Source: Rhodocyclaceae bacterium
Lineage (GTDB): Bacteria; Pseudomonadota; Gammaproteobacteria; Burkholderiales; Rhodocyclaceae
NCBI GenBank assembly: GCA_022072095.1
Contig: JAJVIJ010000033.1
Location: 1-47,554 of the forward strand
DNA length: 47,554 bases
Reading direction: 5' to 3'
Positions within the stretch are counted from its first letter, which is position 1. Every line of letters starts with the position of its first letter. The notes under the pieces are model-generated. The model was not told the DNA's origin, did no database searches, and saw only the letters and a list, made by a program, of their open reading frames with translations. Both the position numbers and the translations under genes were made by a program. Shown here one piece after another: positions 42,345 to 47,554 of the stretch.

Positions 42345-43322
42345 ATGAAAGCGGTTTTGTGCAAACAGTGGGGCCCGCCGGCAACGCTGGTCATCGAGGA
42401 TCGGCCCCCGCCGGTCGCCGGGCCGGGGGAAGTCGTCGTGGCCGTCAAGGCGGCCGGGGTCAACTTCCCGGACCTGTTGATCATCGATAACAAGTACCAG
42501 TTCAAGCCCGAACTGCCCTTCACGCCCGGCGGCGAATTCGCCGGGACCGTGGTGGCGGTGGGCGAGGGCGTTCGACGCTGCAAGCCGGGCGACCAGGTGG
42601 TCGCCTTTTCGACCTGGGGCGCGTTCGCGGAGCAGGCCAAGGTGCCGGAGACCGCGGTGATGCCCATCGTTCCGGGCATGGACTACGCCGTTGCCGCCGG
42701 TTTCCTGATCACTTATGGCACCGCGTACTACGCCTTGCATGACCGTGGGGCGCTCCAGCCTGGCGAAACCCTGGTGGTGCTGGGTGCCGCGGGCGGGGTC
42801 GGGCTCGCGGCGGTCGAGATCGGCAAGGCGCTCGGCGCACGCGTCATCGCCTGCGCCTCGTCCAGTGACAAGCTCGCGACCTGTCGCGCACATGGGGCGG
42901 ATGAAACCGTCAATTACGCCGACGAGAATCTGCGCGATCGGCTCAAGGTGCTGTGCGGCAAGCCCGGTGCCGATGTGGTGCTGGATCCTGTCGGTGGTGC
43001 GTATTCCGAGGCGGCATTGCGTGCGCTGGGCTGGAAGGGCCGGCATCTGGTGGTCGGTTTTGCCGCCGGCGACATCCCGCGCATGCCGCTCAATTTGATT
43101 CTGGTAAAAGGTTGCGCCGTGCTCGGTGTCGCGTGGGGCGAGTTTGCCGCCCGCGAACCGTCGGCATTCGCGGAAGGGCTGGCGGCGCTGGGACACCTGT
43201 TTCAGGCAGGCAAGCTGCGTCCGCACATCTTCGCGCGCTATCCGCTCGAGCGTGTCGCGGACGCAATGCAGGAGCTGGCAACGCGCCGGGTCCAGGGAAA
43301 GGTGATCCTCGAGCTGGGCTGA
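42345..43322 (+). CDS. NADPH:quinone oxidoreductase-like medium-chain dehydrogenase/reductase
   Basis: This 325-residue member of the medium-chain dehydrogenase/reductase family has the GroES-like N-terminal domain (AAGVNFPDLLIIDNKYQFKP and PFTPGGEFAGTVVAVGEGV) and a Rossmann domain with GAAGGVGLAAVEIGKALGA. The zinc-ligand cysteines of alcohol dehydrogenases are absent, placing it with the zeta-crystallin/quinone oxidoreductase branch; it may act on an enoyl or enone intermediate. It starts 45 bp after the MBL gene and lies in the same operon. Confidence 0.85.
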   Translation: MKAVLCKQWGPPATLVIEDRPPPVAGPGEVVVAVKAAGVNFPDLLIIDNKYQFKPELPFTPGGEFAGTVVAVGEGVRRCKPGDQVVAFSTWGAFAEQAKVPETAVMPIVPGMDYAVAAGFLITYGTAYYALHDRGALQPGETLVVLGAAGGVGLAAVEIGKALGARVIACASSSDKLATCRAHGADETVNYADENLRDRLKVLCGKPGADVVLDPVGGAYSEAALRALGWKGRHLVVGFAAGDIPRMPLNLILVKGCAVLGVAWGEFAAREPSAFAEGLAALGHLFQAGKLRPHIFARYPLERVADAMQELATRRVQGKVILELG

Positions 43323-43381
43323 CCGGCAGTCGTCGGCCGCCGGTGTGGGTAATCGTGTCGTGTTTTGTTAGGAGACAAGGT

Positions 43382-44179
43382 ATGGACTTGGGATTGAAAG
43401 GCAAATCAGTGGTCATCACCGGTGGTGGCTCGAACATTGGGCGCGCGATCGTCCTCGGGTTTGCGGAAGAGGGCGCCAATATCACCATCGGTGACATCGA
43501 CACCGAGCAGGCGAACAAGGTGGCCGAGCGCGCCCGCAGCCTGGGCGCCGGGGCTGTACAGGTTGTGAAGACGGACGTCACCAATCTGGATCAGGTCAAG
43601 GCGCTGTTCCAAGCGGCCACGGACAAGTTCGGCACGGTCGACGCGCTGGTGAATAACGTCGGCTGGGATCAGCTGCAACCGTTCATTCAGACGACGCCGG
43701 ATTTCTGGCTGAAGGTCGTGCAGATCAACTATCTCGCCGTGCTCAATTGCACCAAGACCGCCCTGGACATCATGGTGCCGAAAAACACCGGTTCCATCGT
43801 GTCGATCAGCTCGGACGCGAGCCGTCAGGGTGAGCCGCGCGAAGCCGTCTATGGGGGCACCAAGGCCGCGGTCAACAGCTTCATGAAGACGATTGCCAAG
43901 GAGCATGGCAAGAACGGCATACGCTGCAATGCCGTGTGCCCGGGTGTGACCATTCCTGAGACTTCCGAGGAGGTCGGCTCCAACAGCATGTGGACGAATT
44001 CCTCGTCGATGTTTACCCAGGAGCAGTTCGAAAAGATCGCCAAGTCGCTGCCCCTGCGCAAGGTCGGTCGCCCGACGGACATCGCCAATGCGGTGGTGTT
44101 CCTGTCCTCGGCCAAGCGCGCCGGACATGTCACCGGCCAGGTGCTGTCCGTATCCGGCGGCTACAGCATGATCGGCTGA
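43382..44179 (+). CDS. BadH-like short-chain dehydrogenase/reductase
   Basis: The start follows AGGAGAC and gives MDLGLKGKSVVITGGG. The 265-residue product has the SDR cofactor motif GGGSNIG at 14-20, Asp38 after beta-2 (NAD preference), NNVGWDQ at 91-97, and catalytic Ser144, Tyr157 and Lys161. NNxGWD, the SISSDASR segment and the ending TGQVLSVSGGYSMIG closely echo BadH, the 2-hydroxycyclohexanecarboxyl-CoA dehydrogenase of Rhodopseudomonas palustris as I remember it. It is next to a BadI-like crotonase, so oxidation of a ring-hydroxylated CoA ester to a beta-keto ester is the likely role. Confidence 0.82.
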   Translation: MDLGLKGKSVVITGGGSNIGRAIVLGFAEEGANITIGDIDTEQANKVAERARSLGAGAVQVVKTDVTNLDQVKALFQAATDKFGTVDALVNNVGWDQLQPFIQTTPDFWLKVVQINYLAVLNCTKTALDIMVPKNTGSIVSISSDASRQGEPREAVYGGTKAAVNSFMKTIAKEHGKNGIRCNAVCPGVTIPETSEEVGSNSMWTNSSSMFTQEQFEKIAKSLPLRKVGRPTDIANAVVFLSSAKRAGHVTGQVLSVSGGYSMIG

Positions 44180-44210
44180 TCATCAACCCATACTCGTTCA
44201 AGGAGCAAGC

Positions 44211-44993
44211 ATGTCTGAAAAAGAAATCATGTACGAGGTCAAAGACTATGTCGCGACCATCACCATCAACCGGCCGAAAGTGCTGAACGCGTTCACCGGC
44301 GACAACGTGCAGGAAATGCAGAACCTGCTCGCCCAGGCCGCCGAGGACAAGAAGGTCGGCGTGATCGTACTCACCGGGGTCGGCGACCGCGCGTTCTGCG
44401 TCGGTGGCGACATCAACTGGGAAAAGGGCACGGCGGACAAATCCGGCCTCGAGGATCTGAACTTCACGTTCAACCGTCAGATCGTCGAATGTCCGAAGCC
44501 GGTCGTCGCCCGCGTGAACGGCTACTGCATTGGTGGTGGCCACCACATCGCCTATTTCTGCGACCTGACGATCGCGGCCGATCATTCGATCTTCGGCCAG
44601 AACGGGCCGCGCGTCGGTTCGCCGGCGGGGGGCTACATCGTCGCTCATGCAGCCAACGTGCTGGGTCACAAGCGCGCGCGTGAACTGTGGATGCTGTGCC
44701 GCCGCTATACGGCCCAGCAGGCCCTGGACTGGGGTCTGGCCAACGCCGTCGTGCCTAAGGACAAGCTCGACGAGGAAACGCGCAAGGTCTGCGATGAACT
44801 GTTGTCCCTGTCGCCCACCTGCCTGAAGATCGTCAAGCGCTCGTTCTATTACCAGATGGCTCCGATCATGAATCGGGACATGAACGAAATGCTGGCGGAA
44901 GTGGCGCCTAACTACTTCCGTACCGGCGAACAGCAGGAAGGCGCCAATGCCTTCCTGCAAAAACGCAAGCCCGACTTCGGTCCCTGGCGCTGA
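44211..44993 (+). CDS. BadI/MenB-like crotonase with altered catalytic residues
   Basis: A 260-residue crotonase with AAGGAGC ribosome site. The body (DRAFCVGGDINW at 59-70, RVNGYCIGGGHHIAYFCDLTIAA at 101-123, IFGQNGPRVGS at 127-137, RARELWMLCRRYTAQQALDWGLAN, and the C-terminal EGANAFLQKRKPDFGPW) is of the MenB/BadI type; BadI opens a 2-ketocyclohexane ring by a retro-Dieckmann step. But the catalytic Asp of GS(F/V)D is Ala139 (GSPAGGY), and the C-terminal catalytic Tyr is Phe236, with a Tyr one place earlier at 235. The reaction may therefore differ from BadI. The alignment is from memory. Confidence 0.78.
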   Translation: MSEKEIMYEVKDYVATITINRPKVLNAFTGDNVQEMQNLLAQAAEDKKVGVIVLTGVGDRAFCVGGDINWEKGTADKSGLEDLNFTFNRQIVECPKPVVARVNGYCIGGGHHIAYFCDLTIAADHSIFGQNGPRVGSPAGGYIVAHAANVLGHKRARELWMLCRRYTAQQALDWGLANAVVPKDKLDEETRKVCDELLSLSPTCLKIVKRSFYYQMAPIMNRDMNEMLAEVAPNYFRTGEQQEGANAFLQKRKPDFGPWR

Positions 44994-45001
44994 GCGGTCT
45001 A

Positions 45002-45033
45002 CGGCATGCGTGGGCTTCTCTCCACGCATGCCG
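45002..45033 (+). terminator. Strong hairpin between the BadI-like gene and the CoA-transferase gene
   Basis: A 12-bp perfect stem (CGGCATGCGTGG with CCACGCATGCCG) around an 8-nt loop starts 8 bp after the stop codon. No U run follows, so it could weaken or end transcription or protect the upstream mRNA. It splits the catabolic cluster into 41247-44993 and 45126-47314. Confidence 0.5.
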
Positions 45034-45125
45034 GGTCCACCGCCGGGCTCGCCCCGGCGCGCCTACCATTCATAAGGCTTGGCCGCGTGGCGGAGTCTTG
45101 GGCATGCGGCTGACGGGAGTTGGGC

Positions 45126-46358
45126 ATGTCAGAACCTAGCTGGGCCGGTCCCCTCGCCGGCGTCACCGTCCTTGATTTCACCCGCGTCGTCGCCGGGCCC
45201 TACGCCAGCCTGCTGCTTGCCGATCTCGGCGCGGAAATCCTGAAGATCGAGCCGCCACCCGGCGGTGACGACATCCGTTCGCTGGCGCCCCACGTGGGGG
45301 GCGAAAGTCATTACTACCTCGCCTTCAACCGCAACAAGAAAAGCCTGGTCATCGACCTGAAGCAGCCCGCCGGCGTCGCGCTCGCACTGGATCTCGCGCG
45401 TCGCGCCGATGTCGTGCTGGAAAACTTCCGGCCCGGTGTCATGCACAAGCTGGGGCTGGGGTACGAGACGCTGTCCGCGGCGAATCCCGGGCTGGTCTAT
45501 TGCGCCATCAGCGGTTTCGGCGCCAGCGGCCCGATGCGCGACCGGCCTTCCTTCGATCTCATCACCCAGGCCATGTCGGGCGTGATGAGCGTCAACGGCC
45601 CGCCGGATGCGCCACCGCAGAAGCTGGGCCTGCCTCTGGGCGACCTGGCCGGCGGCATGTACGGCGCGCTGGCCGTGGTATCGGCGTTGTTCGAGCGCAA
45701 GCACAGTGGTCGTGGCCGCTTGATCGACATCAGTCTGATGGACTGCATGCAGGGCATGCTCGGTTACCTGGCGCAGTTGTATTTCGTGACCGGCCGCGAG
45801 CCTGGACGTAGCGGCAACAAGCATCCGTTGCTGGTGCCCTACGGCGACTATGCCACCGCCGATGGCCGGATTCTCATCGTGTGCCTGACCGATGCCTCCT
45901 GGCAAAACGTCGCGCGCGCGCTCGAACATCCCGAATGGATCGACGATGTGCGCTATGCGTCCATAGCCAGCCGCGTCCAGCATCGCGTCGAACTCGATCG
46001 GGATATCGAGTCGGTGCTGGCGGGCAGGCCGACCGCGGACTGGCAGCACCGGCTCGACCAGGCCGACGTTCCGAATGCGCCCATCCTGGGGGTGGGCGCC
46101 TCGCTGGAGCATCCGCAGACACGCGCGCGGCAGATGGTCGAAGAAGTGCAGCATCCGACCGCGGGCACGGTGCGCCTGGTCGGCCGCCCGATCAAGTTCG
46201 CCGGCGAGTCGATGGCGCCGATGGTGCCATCGCCGACACTCGGGCAGCACACGCGCGAGGTGCTGGCCCGTCATCTCGGGTATTCGGCAGGCGAGCTCGA
46301 TGCGCTCGCGCATGCGCGCGTGATCGATACCCACCAGGCCCGTGATCGCAGCGCATAG
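45126..46358 (+). CDS. CaiB/BaiF-type (class III) CoA-transferase
   Basis: The ATG at 45126 is preceded by GGGAG and is preferred over a TTG two codons upstream. The 410-residue product starts with PLAGVTVLDFTRVVAGPYASLLLADLGAEILKIE (core VLDFTRVVAGPYA) and has the catalytic aspartate at 173 (LPLGDLAGGMYGAL), which forms the aspartyl-CoA anhydride. Family members move CoA between carboxylic acids, so it could activate the substrate or a pathway acid without ATP. The donor and acceptor are unknown. Confidence 0.9.
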   Translation: MSEPSWAGPLAGVTVLDFTRVVAGPYASLLLADLGAEILKIEPPPGGDDIRSLAPHVGGESHYYLAFNRNKKSLVIDLKQPAGVALALDLARRADVVLENFRPGVMHKLGLGYETLSAANPGLVYCAISGFGASGPMRDRPSFDLITQAMSGVMSVNGPPDAPPQKLGLPLGDLAGGMYGALAVVSALFERKHSGRGRLIDISLMDCMQGMLGYLAQLYFVTGREPGRSGNKHPLLVPYGDYATADGRILIVCLTDASWQNVARALEHPEWIDDVRYASIASRVQHRVELDRDIESVLAGRPTADWQHRLDQADVPNAPILGVGASLEHPQTRARQMVEEVQHPTAGTVRLVGRPIKFAGESMAPMVPSPTLGQHTREVLARHLGYSAGELDALAHARVIDTHQARDRSA

Positions 46359-46393
46359 CGCCCCAAACAATTTCATTCCACGGAGGAAACATC

Positions 46394-47314
46394 ATGAGCG
46401 GGACCATGCTTGCAGACAAGGTTGCAGTCATCACCGGTGCCGGGCGCGGCATCGGTCGGGCGATGGCGCTGGCCATGGCGGCGCAGGGCGCCAAGGTCGT
46501 GGTCAACGACATCGGCGCGTCGATCGAGGGCGAGGGCGGCGATGTCGGTCCGGCGCAGCAGGTGGTCGACGAGATCCGCGCCGCCGGCGGTGCGGCAGCG
46601 GCCAGTACCGACAGCGTCGCGACCTGGGCCAGCGCGCAACGCATCGTGCAGTGCGCGCTGGATCAGTTCGGTCGCATCGATTGCGTCGTGAACAATGCCG
46701 GCATCCTGCGCGATCGGATGTTCCACAAGATGGAGCCCGAAGACTGGCAGGCGGTCGTCGACGTCCATCTGAACGGCGCGTTCTACGTCAGTCGCTCGGC
46801 GGCACCGCATTTCCGCAAGCAGAATGGCGGCGCCTACGTGCACATCACCTCGGGAGCCGGGCTGATCGGCAACATCGGCCAGGCCAACTACGCCGCGGCG
46901 AAAATCGGCCTCGCCGGCCTGTCGCGCTCGATCGCACTCGACATGGCGCCTTTCAATGTCCGCTCCAACCTGTTGTCGCCGCGGGCCTGGAGCCGCATGG
47001 TCGGTTCCATCCCGGCCGATACGCCGGAGCGCGTCGCCTTCCTGGACAAGCTGAAGAAAAGCCTGGACCCGGCGCAGATCGCGCCCATGGCCGTATTCCT
47101 CGCGAGCGATGCCGCGAAGGATGTCTCCGGACAAATCTTCACCGTCATCGGCAACGAGGTGTTCCTGATGTCGCAGATACGTCCGCTGCGCTCCATCCAT
47201 CGCGATTCCGGCTGGACCCCCGAGTCCCTGGCCGAGCGCGTGCTGCCCGCATTCAAGACCTGGCTCACGCCGATGGAACGAACCATGGACGTGTTTTGCT
47301 GGGATCCGATCTGA
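46394..47314 (+). CDS. MFE-2-type short-chain dehydrogenase (3-hydroxyacyl-CoA dehydrogenase-like)
   Basis: The start follows GGAGGAAAC at ideal spacing. The 306-residue product has cofactor motif TGAGRGIG at 14-21, VVVNDIG with Asp39 (NAD type), NNAGILRD at 100-107 and catalytic Ser153, Tyr166 and Lys170. The VVVND-G and NNAGILRD patterns resemble the dehydrogenase half of multifunctional enzyme type 2 and steroid beta-oxidation dehydrogenases. The C-terminal 60 residues (FLMSQIRPLRSIHRDSGWTPE onwards) extend past a normal SDR. It is the last gene of the cluster and probably oxidises a 3-hydroxyacyl-CoA intermediate. Confidence 0.85.
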   Translation: MSGTMLADKVAVITGAGRGIGRAMALAMAAQGAKVVVNDIGASIEGEGGDVGPAQQVVDEIRAAGGAAAASTDSVATWASAQRIVQCALDQFGRIDCVVNNAGILRDRMFHKMEPEDWQAVVDVHLNGAFYVSRSAAPHFRKQNGGAYVHITSGAGLIGNIGQANYAAAKIGLAGLSRSIALDMAPFNVRSNLLSPRAWSRMVGSIPADTPERVAFLDKLKKSLDPAQIAPMAVFLASDAAKDVSGQIFTVIGNEVFLMSQIRPLRSIHRDSGWTPESLAERVLPAFKTWLTPMERTMDVFCWDPI

Positions 47315-47404
47315 TCTTCTGGTGCCGCCGCCCGGTTCGGCCGGGTGGCGAACACGGTGCGCCCCGTTTTGGCCTGTCCGACGTGGGGCTGGTCAAGATC
47401 TGCG

Positions 47405-47435
47405 CAGGATAACCAGGATAACGCAGCAGGATAAC
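47405..47435. repeat. Three copies of a 9-bp direct repeat (CAGGATAAC)
   Basis: CAGGATAAC occurs at 47405-47413, 47414-47422 (adjacent) and 47427-47435, with a 4-bp gap before the last copy. It lies between the last SDR gene and the transposase remnant, next to the REP-like sequence GGTCAGGTCTTGCA at 47437-47450. Confidence 0.7.
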
Positions 47436-47458
47436 GGGTCAGGTCTTGCACTAACACT

Positions 47459-47554
47459 TCATTCGTCAGCCTTATTCTCGAACGCCCTTACCAACCGGCT
47501 GACCGTCGAGTAATGCACCCCGAAATGCCTGGCAATCGCTGCCATCGAATACTG
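47459..47554 (-). CDS. C-terminal end of a probable REP-associated (Y1) transposase, partial
   Basis: Reading the minus strand from the window edge gives an open frame to a TGA at 47459-47461 with SMAAIARHFGVHYSTVSRLV near its end, followed by RAFENKADE. This helix-turn-helix tail (IARHFGVHYSTVSR) is common at the C terminus of REP-associated tyrosine transposases. The catalytic part lies beyond the window. Just downstream of its stop codon is the GGTCAGGTCTTGCA element often seen with such genes. Confidence 0.6.
   Translation of the reverse strand, partial: QYSMAAIARHFGVHYSTVSRLVRAFENKADE

Noticed and set aside
42953-43381. Possible N-terminal extension of the BadH-like SDR
   Set aside because: It overlaps the quinone-oxidoreductase-like gene in another frame, and AGGAGAC marks the ATG at 43382.

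Overview
The window is GC-rich chromosomal DNA from a gammaproteobacterium and spans the replication-origin gene region. The evidence is the minus-strand block rpmH-rnpA-yidD-yidC-mnmE facing a plus-strand block dnaA-dnaN-gyrB, an smc-zipA-ligA cluster (zipA is gammaproteobacterial), the succinylase dap genes and a type IV pilus ATPase of the PilU type. PEP-CTERM proteins and CoA-ester catabolic genes point to an environmental bacterium. I cannot name a genus from the sequence alone.

Layout. 1-4076 (minus): mnmE, yidC, yidD, rnpA and rpmH, with a clear terminator after mnmE and a near-consensus promoter before rpmH. 4077-9464 (plus): dnaA, a probable origin, dnaN and gyrB; recF is missing from its usual place. 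9587-12271 (minus): two exported PEP-CTERM proteins, a GlpQ-type phosphodiesterase and an endonuclease/exonuclease/phosphatase-fold hydrolase. 12425-15422 (minus): moaA-mobA-moeA. 15633-17939 (minus): a DUF1631 gene behind a cyclic-di-GMP-I riboswitch. 18237-26486 (minus): hpt, galU, ligA, zipA, smc. 26609-27052 (plus): queF. 27058-30120 (minus): two coupled acyl-CoA dehydrogenases and a crotonase. 30384-31289 (minus): an EamA transporter. 31381-36726 (plus): dapC, dapD, pilU, dapE, prmB. 36809-39350: a response regulator, a small membrane protein, a TfoX-domain protein, an ECF-like sigma factor and a DUF2322 protein. 39354-40730 (minus): purB. 41247-47314 (plus): a catabolic cluster encoding an MBL-fold hydrolase, a quinone-oxidoreductase-like protein, a BadH-like SDR, a BadI/MenB-like crotonase, a class III CoA-transferase and an MFE-2-type SDR. 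47459-47554 (minus): the tail of a probable REP-associated transposase.

The most notable content is (i) the two CoA-ester blocks (27058-30120 and 41247-47314), which together could supply acyl-CoA dehydrogenation, hydration, alcohol oxidation, ring opening and CoA transfer for an alicyclic or polycyclic acid, with a crotonase in which both BadI/MenB-type catalytic side chains appear replaced; (ii) a TetR-like palindromic operator lying on a strong promoter in front of the second block; and (iii) the riboswitch-controlled DUF1631 gene, with a visible anti-aptamer strand. No ring reductase, CoA ligase or regulator gene lies in the window, so the substrate stays open. I saw no rRNA, tRNA, CRISPR array or prophage.
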